From Capra hircus (taxonomy: Eukaryota > Chordata > Mammalia > Artiodactyla > Bovidae): 64,000 nt of DNA. The position numbers were made by a program, and so were the translations under genes. Within the stretch, counting starts at the first letter, position 1. The number at the start of each line of letters is the position of its first letter. A model generated the notes under the pieces. The model saw only the letters and a list, made by a program, of their open reading frames with translations. It had not been told where the DNA came from and did no database searches. Where the stretch lies: the NCBI RefSeq assembly GCF_001704415.2, contig NC_030816.1:75471713-75535712 (forward strand). Direction: 5' to 3'. Of the stretch, positions 54,452 to 64,000 are shown piece by piece.

Positions 54452-54749
54452 CAGTTCAGTTCAGTTCAGTCGCTCAGTCGTGTCCGACTCTTTGCAACCC
54501 CATGAATCACAGCACACCAGGCCTCCCTGTCCATCACCAACTCCCGGAGTTCACTCAGACTCACGTCCATCGAGTCCGTGATGCCATCCAGCCATCTCAT
54601 CCTCGGTCGTCCCCTTCTCCTCCTGCCCCCGATCCCTCCCAGCATCAGAGTCTTTTCCAGTGAGTCAACTCTTCTCATGAGGTGGCCAAAGTACTGAAGT
54701 TTCAGCTTCATCATCATTCCCTCCAAAGAAATCCCAGGGCTGATCTCCT
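54452..54749 (-). mobile_element. BovB LINE 3' end, young-looking
   Basis: Complement of the tail (cagttcagttcagttcagtc) to cccagggctgatctcct. Few differences from the common 3' end, and the coding frame is open throughout its 86 codons. Confidence 0.96.
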
Positions 54750-56530
54750 CTGAGTGAGTTTATTTCTGAACCCATCTCCAAGAAGGCTCCTGCACAACTG
54801 ATAAATGCCCACAGCTCAGGTGAGTGATAGTCCCAGACCTTTAGATATAGCGTTTCATCCAGAGATCTGAAAAATGTGAAAATTTTTGCTCCAAGCCATG
54901 AGATAGTTTCATATTAGCCGACTCTCAGTTGTTGATGAGCCAAGAACCTTTGAAAATAAGATCATCAGCCTCCGGAGAAATGAGCACACTCTCAGAGAAG
55001 AACTGACCAGTGAGGGGGCGCTGTGTTGACCACAGGAATCCAAGTACATCAGCAGTCTTGACTGAGGCTCCACCGCACAGTCCATTGTGCCAGGGCACAA
55101 CTTTAATTTCCTCTCATCCTTTTCCTTCCTCTTGGGCAAAATGAATCATAAAGTTTATATTCACTGTAGTATATACATTTTAAATACACTCCATGAAGCC
55201 ATAGGCGTAATGAATTCAAGATGCCCACATCATAGAAATTCTGCATACAAGCTGTGTTTTATAATTTTGACCCAGGCTTCCTAGGATTTTCAGTAGGAGC
55301 AGACTTTAGACTCCCAGGAACAGGAACGACAATGATAGGGAGCTTCAAATGACTGCGAAGTTTCAAACACCAGTGTCCCTGTGCCCTGGGCATTGTGACT
55401 GGTCCCCGGAGTGTGTGGCCCTATGCATATTTAGCTTCTGGGAAAGCCTCATCCTGCAGGTGCCAGAGAAACATTCTTCAGAGAGGACGGACTGGCCAGA
55501 AGTCCTGCTCATTATTGAAGAAAGAGAAGCGCCTTTGAGAAGAATTCCAGCGTGCAAAGGTGCTTTCAAAACACGGTGAGCTCAGGTTGCTTACCACCAC
55601 TTACCATCTCGACCCCCACCAATGCCCCAATTCTTCCTCTGGGAAAATTCACTGTGAACCCAGAGCACCAGCCCTCAGAACTTCTTTGCTCGCACCAAAG
55701 TGGGGTTCACTTATTCCGTTTCAAGCAGCAGAACCATCTCCAGTCTAGGGGAGCCTTTAAGAAGCGGGGGCAGGGTGGGGTCACATTTTCAGCCTGGCTC
55801 TGGCTCTGCAGCTTTCTCATGAATGCAGACCAATTGTGCACAAATGTGGCCAGGACACATGCAGAATATTCACATGAAATGTAAGGATCTCTTGTTCTCT
55901 GTAACATTAGCCGAGGTTTCAAAACAGAGAATCCAGGCTGGAACCGCCAGGCCAGCAGCGGGAGGCAGGCTGTCTTAGAAGCAGATGGAACAAAAGATTG
56001 GGTTCCCGAGTTCCTAGGGTGAGGCAAAGGGCAAGATGTCAACCCAGGACCACCCAGGCAAAATTAAATACAGATCAACCCTTGATGGCTTATGTTAACA
56101 GAGGGGAGATGAAGTTTTGATTTGGGGAAAAGCAACATGGTAAGCTGTACCCGGAATTGCTGTTTACAACACGCCTGCTCCACTGCAAAGAAGCCACAAA
56201 CGCACAAGTGGATGGAGGCTTCTGTCTCTTCCTTCCAGCATCCAGCCTGTCCTCCGAGGGCTGGAGAACAAAGTGTAACACCAAAAGGAGGAGCCTCGGG
56301 ATTTCCCAGCCTTTGGACAAACAGGAGAGAATGGGTCCTACGGGGGTCAGCTCCTCCTTCTCAGCTTCAGGTTGGGGCCAGAGGCCACCCTGACTCCGTC
56401 TAGGAATGGGGGCAGCCCACCCACCTCCATCAGATGCCCTCCCACCCAACCTACCTGCTGCCACAGCCATGTCACCCTGGGCTCTTATTTACCTGGGATT
56501 GCAGATGGAATCAACCTTTCAAACTCTACT
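54750..56530. other. Longest repeat-poor stretch (~1.8 kb)
   Basis: No transposon recognised. Open frames of 68-126 codons occur in many phases on both strands (for example 55552-55884 plus, 55707-56042 minus, 56090-56470 minus), overlapping each other and lacking domains. I see no convincing exon, but this is a good place to test for transcripts. Confidence 0.45.
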
Positions 56531-56534
56531 CTTA

Positions 56535-56995
56535 ACCCCAATCTTTTGTCAGCTCTTATTTTTTAAAATTTAGATATTATGAAAAATGTCAAACCTACTC
56601 AGTAGAGAGTACATTGCAACAAATCCCAGATTAGCAGTTATCAAGATCTGTACATTTCCTCATCTGGTCCGTTTTTCCTGGGTTTTTTTTGCCTTTTTTT
56701 TTTTTTTTACATCAAATCCTTTTGGCTCTTCATACTCCAGGAAATATCTTTCAAAATACAGACATTCTGTACATAACTACACGATTGTCACTCTTAAAAA
56801 AAATAACATTAATTCCTCAGTATCATCAAAATCACAGTTTATGTAGTTTTTCCTTGTTCCACAAAACTGTCTTTTCTGTTACTTTGTTTGAGTCAGTAGC
56901 CAAAAAAAGAGCCAAATGGTTCATCTGATTGTTATGCCTCTTAAGACTCTTTTGATCTATAGCAGCTCCTCTTGCCTTTTTCTTTCTTTTTAAAT
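56535..56995 (-). mobile_element. L1M-type fragment with T-rich tract
   Basis: gtcaaacctactcagtagag, caaatcccagattagcagtt, atctttcaaaatacagacat, attcctcagtatcatcaaaa and gcctcttaagactcttttga follow the order of an old mammalian L1 3' region, with a T-run at 56690-56708. Orientation is from memory of that family. Confidence 0.55.
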
Positions 56996-57118
56996 ATGTA
57001 TTTATTTTTCTGGCTTTGCCAAGTCTTAGTTGTACCTTAGTTCCCTGACCAAAGATCAAACCCACATCCCTTGCATTGGAAGGCAGATTCTTAACCACTG
57101 GACCACCAGGGAAGTCCC
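56996..57118 (-). mobile_element. CHR-type SINE, short form
   Basis: tatttatttttctggctttg, ccctgaccaaagatcaaacc and head gaccaccagggaagtccc; reverse strand. Confidence 0.9.
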
Positions 57119-57964
57119 ATCCCTTGATTTTTCCTTAAATGCATTGCTGCAGAAATCAGGAGAGCTGGCCCTCAGCCTGAATCCTTTGGTCTATCTCTGT
57201 GATCTCCACCCCTAACTTCTACCTCTGACAGGTGGTTGGACTTAAACAAGAAGATGTTGTTAGCACTGGGTGCAGACACAGCTTCTCCAGTTGAGAAACT
57301 TGGCAAATCTGGCCCCAACTTACCTTTTCCAATATATGTCCCAAAATAACCTATATGTAGACCTTCCAATTTAACCAAGTAGGATTATTTAACATTTCTC
57401 GCCCACCCTTTACACTTTTCCACCTCTTTTCCTCTGCTTTTCCCATTTCCCTTACTTGAGAGCTACTTAGCACTTGCTTATGTGAATATATGATGGTTTT
57501 TTATGGCAAGGCCTTAACATTTCACACTTTTGGAACTCACCCTTGGACCAGAAGCGGAATTTCATTTCACTCTGCTCTCCCACCACCCACACTCTTAAAT
57601 CAAATCCAGAGCTCTTGTTGTTCATTGCCTGAGTTTCCTCCCTTACCTGGCTGCTCCAGGTCTTGCTCCCTTCTCCTCCTAGCACTGTTTTGCTTGTTGC
57701 TGTCTAGCCCTCAGCTCCAGAGCCTCTAGTCCATCTGTTCCACACAGTATACAAATCCAGAATCTATTCACCCATCTATCTTCTCTGCTCCTACTACAGG
57801 CTGCTTCGAGAAAAGAGAGACGCGTACAGATGGCTGCCACTGGAACTTCATAGTTGCTGGTCCCAGCTAGGCCTCATTATTCCCCATTGATCCTATGACT
57901 TGTCCCTGGTCAGCTCTTTTTGTCCCTTCTCTCATTAGCTCCTCCTTAGAAATATACAGAGAGG
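57119..57964. other. Single-copy, pyrimidine-rich stretch
   Basis: No gene. Part of 57570-57800 may be a decayed repeat, but I cannot name it. Confidence 0.4.
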
Positions 57965-58249
57965 TTGTTGTTGTTGTTCAGTCACTACGTCGTGTCCAGC
58001 TCTTTGCAACCCCATGGACTGCAGCACGCCAGGCTTCCCTATGCTTCACTGTCTCCTAGAGCTTGCTTGAACTCATGTCCATTGAGTTGGTGATGCCATC
58101 CAACCATCTCATCCTCTGTCACCCCCTTCTCCTTGGGCCTTCAATCTTTCCCAGCATCAGAGTCTTTTCCAATGAGCTGCCTCTTTGCATCAGATGGCCA
58201 GAGTATTGGAGCGTCAGCTTCAGCTTCAGTCCTTACAATAACTATTCAG
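57965..58249 (-). mobile_element. BovB LINE 3' end, old
   Basis: gttgttgttgttcagtcact, cagcacgccaggcttcccta, tttcccagcatcagagtctt, truncated near 58249. Confidence 0.92.
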
Positions 58250-58558
58250 GGTACTGGTCAGGTACTCATAGAAAGTCCCCCAATTGGAATTTGTCTGATG
58301 TTTTTCTTATGATTAAACTGGAATTATGTGTCTTGGGGGAGGAAGATCACAGCAATAAAATGGCGTGTTTTTTTTTTTTTAATCACATCTTAGCAAGAGT
58401 ACATACTATCAACATAACTTACTGCTGTTGATGTTGACCTTGATCATTCAGCTGCAGTGGTATGTGTCAGGTTTCTCTAAAACCACTCCCCACCCTTTTA
58501 CTCTTGGGAGGAAGCCATGATCATGCAGCCAACAGTGAAAGCTACATCCTACCTCCTT
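58250..58558. other. Short single-copy stretch
   Basis: Contains a T-run near 58369-58380; no gene or named repeat. Confidence 0.38.
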
Positions 58559-58559
58559 G

Positions 58560-59100
58560 AAGGCAGAATTTCTGTATAAATTACTTGGAATTTTTCTGCA
58601 GTGGAAATTTGTCTCTTCCTCCTATTTATTTATTGACTTACTTATATCAGTATGGACTCATGGATATTTATGTCGTTATAATTACGTTATAATTCCAACA
58701 ATATTTTATTTTATAACTCAGATTGTTCAAGTTTTGGAAACTCTTTCCAATGGCTCTTTTGTCCCTTTGATGTTAAGTGTTGAATACCATCAAATTATCT
58801 TCCATAAATGTTTTACTCTTGTATATTCCCACCAGTAATACATGTGATAGTGTCTTTTTCCTGATCCCTTGCCAACACAATGGTTGCCAGATTTTATACT
58901 TCTGTCAGTTGAAGGTAAGCCATGCCATCTCATTTTAGTTTCCCCTGTATATCTCACATTATGAATCAGGTAAAGCATAGTTTTACGGTTTAGAATCCTG
59001 TACATTTCCTTTCCTGGGGCTTGTCTCTTAATAGCCCTTGCAACCTTTTCACTGGGAGGTTAGTCTTTTGCATTGATTTATAGAGATTCTTTATACATGA
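58560..59100 (-). mobile_element. L1M 3' UTR fragment
   Basis: ttatatcagtatggactcat, ggctcttttgtccctttgat, gtatattcccaccagtaata, tgatcccttgccaacacaat and tgatttatagagattcttta follow the complement of an L1 3' region. Confidence 0.72.
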
Positions 59101-59512
59101 AGGAAATTGTGCCCTTGCCTATCTGCTTCCCCTACTCAAGTATTGATCTCTGGAGTCAAGAACTGTTCCACACATGTTTTTGGTCTCAGCCAAAGCAAAG
59201 AGCTTGGCAGGTGATCTCTGGTCAAGAAATATTCTTCTTTGAAAAGCTCTCATGTATCTTGGGTTTTCATCATAAGGAAAACAAAGCTGTACGCACTTTC
59301 CCATTTGGACACCAAAAGAATAGGAAATATTGGGCCTTGGGCTTCTGAGGAGAGCAGAAGGCAGAACTCGTGCCTATACTCTAGGGTGGTTATTGGTTCT
59401 TGGTGGGAGTGTAATTTTAAAAAGCATCTTCGACATACCACTTGCTTTCCTTTTTCCTTATACACACTAAAGAAGGAAAGTGCAAATAAAGGTTGTTTTC
59501 TTGGTGAATAGA
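59101..59512. other. Single-copy stretch, no gene seen
   Basis: Overlapping frames on both strands (59073-59511, 59119-59304) without domains. Confidence 0.4.
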
Positions 59513-59522
59513 TAAGTTTTAG

Positions 59523-59737
59523 GGGCTTCCCTGGTGGTTCAGACAGTAAAGAATCCGCCTGCAATTCGGTAGACCTGGGTTTGATCCCTGGGTCTGGAAG
59601 ATTCCCTGGAGGAGGGCATGGCAACCCACTTCAGTATTCTTGCCTGGAGAATCCCCATGGACAGAGGAGCCTGGAGGGCTGCAGTCCATGGAGTCGCAAA
59701 GAGTCAGACACGACTGAGTGACTAAGCACAGCACATT
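59523..59737 (+). mobile_element. Bov-tA SINE
   Basis: gggcttccctggtggttcag head, gggtttgatccctgggtctg, tattcttgcctggagaatcc and tail cagacacgactgagtgacta; well preserved. Perfect 10-bp TSD taagttttag at 59513-59522 and 59738-59747. Confidence 0.97.
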
Positions 59738-59839
59738 TAAGTTTTAGACAAAACAAAGTATAGAAACTGCTCTAGGCCAAATTTTAATCCTTTTCTCTTT
59801 TTGTTTTAGATTTTCTTATATGTGGACCATTTTTAAAGT

Positions 59840-59994
59840 CTTTATTGAGTTTGTTACAATATTGTTCCTGCTTTAGGCTTTGGTTTTTTTGGCCACGAGG
59901 TATGTGGGATCTCACCTCCCTGGCCAGGTGTCGAACCCACACCCTCTGCAATGGAAGGCAAAATCTTAACTACTGGACCACCAGGAAAGTCCTT
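59840..59994 (-). mobile_element. CHR-type SINE
   Basis: taaagtctttattgagtttg, ggtatgtgggatctcacctc, gccaggtgtcgaacccacac and head gaccaccaggaaagtcc. Confidence 0.9.
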
Positions 59995-60007
59995 TTTTCC
60001 CCTTTCT

Positions 60008-60172
60008 TAGTGCTTCTTAATCTTTTGTGGTTACAACCTCTTAGAAAATTTGATGAGAATTGTACACTCTCTCTCCAGAAATGTTTGCATCAGTTGAAAA
60101 ACTTCACACGCAATTTCATGGAGTTTGCAGGAACTCTGAAGCCCACCCAGAGATCATCTGAATAAGGATTCC
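60008..60172. mobile_element. Possible hAT MER relic
   Basis: gtgcttcttaatcttttgtg at the left and ggaactctgaagcccaccca near the right resemble an old hAT-type MER element with ttcttaa-type ends. Weak. Confidence 0.4.
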
Positions 60173-61095
60173 TAATTTGAGAAAATGGACAGTTTGTGGA
60201 AAGGCTGCTGCTCACTTCCTGTACAGCTTCGGGTGAGTTTTGTATCAATAATAAGATTGATAGTAATAATGTTATGGTTTCATAGGACTGTTGTGAGAAT
60301 CAAATGAGACCACACACACAAACTCCTAGTCCAGTGCCTGGTCAGGAGGCCACTAACTTCATGACTGTCATCTGTGAATTTCTAGGTCAGCAAGAAAAGA
60401 GATGATTAGAGTTCACAAGCACATCTTCAAAGAATCTTAGTCTAGGAAAATCATCATGATCCAAGTGGACCACACTCACCAACTACTGCAAATTGCCTGT
60501 CATATTTAGCCCGTGGGGATTTATCTCCTCTTTACTCTTTGGCAGAACGCAGGCAGACATGATCAGTCTTTACCAGGGCCATATTTCAGATTCCAGTATT
60601 CACTGTTCATCTTTTCTCTCCCAAATTCATCAAACAAATCAGTTTGCAGTCAAGTTTCCTTGAAAAAGAGACCTTTCCAAGCCAGTCCTGAGATGGTTTT
60701 CTTCACCAGCTTCCTAAACAGGTTGGTGAGACGCAACCAGACAAGATGATTTCAAATTCCTTTGACAACACCCAGCTGACAGAGGATCTGAAAATGGGGT
60801 TTTTGAGACAGAATGCTATAGAATAATATTGCTTTGGGGCGTCATTAGGGAGAACATTCTAGACACAGAGGTTCAGCAGACCATCCATGCTGCCTGCTCT
60901 ACTTCACCAAGGCAAAGTATGCATAAACTCAAAGGCCATTGCATAAATATTAATATATATTCTATCTACTGTAGGTCTGCCCCTCCAAGACCCTGAGACA
61001 TTCTGCTTCCCTGGGTGGTTGAATCCAACAGAGACGTGGGGGTCAGCACAGTGCCAGATTACCAACATTTAGAGCAATCAGCCATGCACTGCCTT
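60173..61095. other. Single-copy stretch, no gene seen
   Basis: About 0.9 kb without recognised repeats. A 78-codon frame at 60513 has no domain. Confidence 0.45.
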
Positions 61096-61097
61096 CT

Positions 61098-61180
61098 TAA
61101 AATTATTGTATTTATTTATTTATTTTAACTATGCCTGATCTTAGTTGTGGCAAATGAGATCTGGTTCCTGGACAAAGCAA
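61098..61180 (-). mobile_element. CHR-type SINE fragment
   Basis: aaaattattgtatttatttatt, cctgatcttagttgtggcaa and gagatctggttcctggac; the head is missing. Confidence 0.6.
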
Positions 61181-61239
61181 ATCTCCTCTAAGGGAATATA
61201 ATCTGAGCAGACACTTAAATGACAAGAAAGAATCAGCTG

Positions 61240-61358
61240 GGAATTCCCCGGTGGCCTAGTGGTTAGGACTCCATTGTCTCACTGCCGAGAGTCTGGGTTC
61301 AATCCCTGGTTGGGAAACTGAGGATTCCACAAACCACACAGAGAAGCCAAAGGAAAAA
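61240..61358 (+). mobile_element. CHR-type SINE, short form
   Basis: ggaattccccggtggcctag, gggttcaatccctggttggg and an A-rich end. Perfect TSD aatcagctg at 61231-61239 and 61359-61367. Confidence 0.93.
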
Positions 61359-61374
61359 AATCAGCTGAATCTGT

Positions 61375-62400
61375 ATCTGAGGAGAGGGCCTTCCAGGCAG
61401 GCAAACAGCTGGCACAAATGCAGGACTGAGCTCAATGTGTCCTGGGAACAGAAGACTCAACACGTAGTACCCAGAGAGAAAGAGAGGGTGTGCTGAATGA
61501 TGTCACGGGTGGGCGGGGCCTGCTCATCTCAGCCTGATGGACTTTGTCTAGAGTGCCATTCATTCTGAGCACAGTAGGAAGCCATCGCAGGCTTTCAGCA
61601 GGGTTCAGGTCTGTAGGGTTTGAGCTGTAGGTGGTAGTTATATTGGTCAAGATGGGGAAGATGAAGAGAAAGCTTGTTTGTGAGTGGGGCGGTTAAGGTG
61701 GGGAAAAAGTTCTTTTTTTAGATCTCTTAAATTCGAGATGCCTATCAAATGGTCTTGGAGAAGTTCAGTCGGCCACTGAATTTATGAGTCTGGTGTTCAA
61801 GAGAAAGGTCAAGACTAGAGCTATAAATTTGAAGTCATCAGCTTATGAATGGCATTTACAGCCGTGATGCAGGATGAGATCATTGAGAGCAAAAATATAG
61901 AATAGAAAATGAGCTTCAAACTTTAGAATACCAGAGAGGCAGTCAGCAAAGGAGATTGAGAGGGAATGTCAAAGCCAGGAGAAGACACCAAAGGAGCCAA
62001 GAAAAGATGGTGCATCAGGAGGAAGTGGTCACCACTAGATGCCAGGGTGAGGCCAAGGAAGGTGGGCACTGACCCTTGGTTTGGGCAAAGGGGGAATCAC
62101 TAGACCTCTTGACAACAGTCATTTCAGCTGTGTGGTGGTGAGGGAGGCCAGATGGCAGTGGTCAAGGACAGAGTTGAGTAGAAACAGGACAGGCAGTTCT
62201 GAGTTGGGGCAGTTTCTGGAGGAAAATACGGCTTCAAGGTTTTTTGTTTGGTTGGTTGGTTGGTTGGTTTTCTTAATGATGAGGTCTTCATGGGTCTGTG
62301 GTTGGGAAAATAGAGAGGGGGACCCTGATGACAACAGAGACAGAAAGGAAACTCTTGGAATTGAGCCTCACTTTGCAACCTCTTTCAAGGATGTTTAAGA
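61375..62400 (+). repeat. Ancient mammalian repeat, ~1 kb copy D
   Basis: gaagccatcgcaggctttca, tctcttaaattcgagatgcc, tttgaagtcatcagcttatg, caggatgagatcattgagag and gtggtcaccactagatgcc follow the order of a long dispersed mammalian repeat, of which pieces occur at 20691, 26155 and 38100. It holds a (GGTT)n tract. No protein frame; family not named. Confidence 0.5.
62246..62272. repeat. (GGTT)n microsatellite
   Basis: Six near-perfect ggtt units inside the ancient repeat; likely length-variable. Confidence 0.92.
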
Positions 62401-62837
62401 ACAACTTTCTCCAAAGCAAGAATAAATTAAATATATGGAGGTGTCCTGGAGCATCAGTTATTACCTAAGAGCCAAGAGCGGGGAATGTGGGGGGTTGGGA
62501 GGGTGGGGTTAGAGAAGGAAGAGAAACTAGCATTTATTGAGAGAATCACTGTGTCAGGCAGACAAGGGAAATTTGTGGCAATTTTAAGTTTTGAGTATTA
62601 CATTGCCTTTTATTTTGTTTTTGGTTTTGATTGTGGCAAAATATACATAACACAAAATTTGCCATTTTAGCTACTTTAGGTGTACAGTTTGGAGGCAATA
62701 AGTACTTCACAATGCTGTACAGATATCACAACTAAATAAAGTTTTTTTCATTTTCATCACACTAAACAAAAGCTCTGAACCAGTTTTTTTCGAAGCAAAA
62801 GCACTAGCATAGCCATCTCAATTCTTTTATTTTTCCC

Positions 62838-63072
62838 TAAATATTTATTTTTATTGATGTATTTGGCTGCCCCTGGTCTTAGTTGCGGCATGCAGTGTCT
62901 TTTAATTGCAGCATTCAAGATCTCGTTTTTAGTTGCTGCATGCACAATTTTAGCTGCAGCATTTGAACTCTTAGTTGTAGCATATGTGATCTCGTTCCCC
63001 AACCAGGGATCAAATCCAGGCCCCCTCCATTGGGAGCATGGAGCCTTAGCCACTGGACCACCAGGTTAGTCC
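62838..63072 (-). mobile_element. CHR-type SINE nested in L1
   Basis: atatttatttttattgatgt, repeated body units (ttagttgcggcatgcagtgt and similar), ccaaccagggatcaaatcca and head gaccaccaggttagtccc. Confidence 0.92.
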
Positions 63073-63169
63073 CAGCTTTGTACATTAAACAGTAATGCCC
63101 CATTATGCACTCCTCACAGTCCTTTCTCTACTTTTTGCTATGAATCTGCTTCTTCTAGGTATCTCATAT

Positions 63170-63351
63170 GGGCTTCCCTTGTGGCTCAGACAGTAAAGAG
63201 TCTACCCACAGTGCAGGAGACTCAGGTTTGATCCCTGGGTTGGGAAGATCCCCCGGAGAAGGAAATGGCAACCCACTCCAGTACTCTTGCCTGGAAAATT
63301 CCTCAAACAGAGGAACCTGGCAGCCTGGTGGGCTGCAGTCCATGGGGTCGC
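63170..63351 (+). mobile_element. Bov-tA SINE nested in L1
   Basis: gggcttcccttgtggctcag head, aggtttgatccctgggttgg, actcttgcctggaaaattcc and end catggggtcgc, where L1 resumes. A local 10-base insertion (cagcctggtg) is present. Confidence 0.94.
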
Positions 63352-63655
63352 AATGGAATCATAGTCGTCCTTTTGCATTTGGCTTATTTCGCTTAGTGTG
63401 TTTCCAAGGTTCACCCACAACGACAGTTAGATCAGAATTTCATTCTCTTTGGATGGCGCGATGACACTCCATGTGCACATCTACCATGATTTGTGTATTC
63501 ACGTGTCTGTTGACAGACGTTTAGATTGCTTCCACTGTTTGGCCCTTGGGAAGAGCCCAGCTATAAACATGAGTGTTCAAGTGTCTGCTTGAGTCCCTGC
63601 TTTCAGTTCTTTGGGGCCTAGATCTAGAAGTAGTCCCATTGATTTTTTTTGTTTA

Positions 63656-64000
63656 AGGCTTACAGTAACCCATAGAGAGAGAGACTGGGGCTGATTTCCT
63701 TCTTGAGAACCCTCAGTGGGGATCTGTGTGCTCCCAGCTCCTGTGACAATCCTCCAAACTGAATACTGGCCAGTGCTTTTGCTCTCAGTCAGGCTCAGCT
63801 TCCAGGTAAACTCTCGTCCTCTGTCCCCATCTCTTAAGCTCTATTTCTGCAGAAGAGAATCCATTCAACACATTCTGGTGGAGAAGGACAGAGAGGCAGG
63901 CCATCTCTCTCCATCTTCCCATAGGGACCGCAGTGAGGGCTGGGGTGTAGATTTACTGCTCTGGGGTGGTTTGGTATAAATTCTCAGTGCACCTGCTTGT
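63656..64000. other. Single-copy stretch at window end
   Basis: No recognised repeat. An 87-codon frame at 63716 has no domain and no support. Confidence 0.4.

Larger units (their letters stand above)
62625..63655 (-). mobile_element. L1M 3' UTR split by two SINEs
   Basis: Segments 62625-62837 (gtggcaaaatatacataaca; aggtgtacagtttggaggca), 63073-63169 (acagtaatgccccattatgc; ttcttctaggtatctcatat) and 63352-63655 (aatggaatcatagtcgtcct; ttcccatccatgat-like ctaccatgatttgtgtattc) join as one reverse L1. Confidence 0.82.

Noticed and set aside
62119..62398. Overlapping frames around the (GGTT)n tract
   Set aside because: They depend on the microsatellite and an ancient noncoding repeat, with opposing frames on both strands.

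Overview
This 64 kb window looks like intergenic or intronic DNA from a ruminant, most likely a bovid (cattle, sheep, goat or relative). The lineage call rests on repeats: many BovB (RTE-class) LINE fragments, their Bov-tA and Bov-A2 SINE derivatives, CHR-type tRNA-Glu SINEs of cetartiodactyls, and one ruminant ERVK-type solo LTR. Older mammalian layers lie underneath: L1M, L2, MIR, MaLR (MLT1-like) LTRs and hAT/MER5-type DNA elements. I found no host protein-coding gene, tRNA, rRNA or CRISPR array that I can support. Every long open frame with a recognisable product belongs to a broken BovB copy or to its antisense strand. Repeat names come from recognising diagnostic sequence; no database search was run.

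Layout. 0-10 kb: Bov-tA, CHR and MaLR pieces, two adjacent minus-strand BovB copies (2.36-4.83 kb), and a repeat-poor stretch at 8.2-9.2 kb. 10-14 kb: two abutting minus-strand BovB copies; the second is split by a 1.3 kb solo LTR (11559-12854) with TG...CA ends and a 6-bp target duplication (TSD). 14-24 kb: MER5-like pair, MaLR LTRs, MIRs, L1 3' ends and SINEs separated by single-copy DNA. 24-26 kb: a MIR split by Bov-A2, then an inverted-repeat DNA transposon split by BovB. 26-42 kb: SINEs, an L1 split by BovB, and MaLR or hAT relics split by SINEs. 42.1-45.3 kb: a near full-length BovB whose 5' half is inverted, flanked by a 9-bp TSD (twin-priming signature). 47.5-51.4 kb: an old L1 split by a Bov-tA and a 2.1 kb BovB. 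53 kb: a MIR holding a CHR SINE holding a BovB. 54-64 kb: longer single-copy stretches, an L1 3' region split by two SINEs, and a roughly 1 kb ancient repeat.

The elements are related functionally. BovB encodes an apurinic-type endonuclease plus reverse transcriptase (RT). Bov-tA and Bov-A2 carry the BovB 3' tail and are believed to be copied by its enzyme. CHR SINEs and L1 form a second LINE/SINE layer. By my boundaries the 16 BovB fragments cover about 14.4 kb, roughly 22% of the window. All copies are truncated, frame-shifted or rearranged, so none should be autonomous. I see no previously undescribed functional system; what stands out is structural: nested insertions with readable TSDs, the inverted BovB and the solo LTR.
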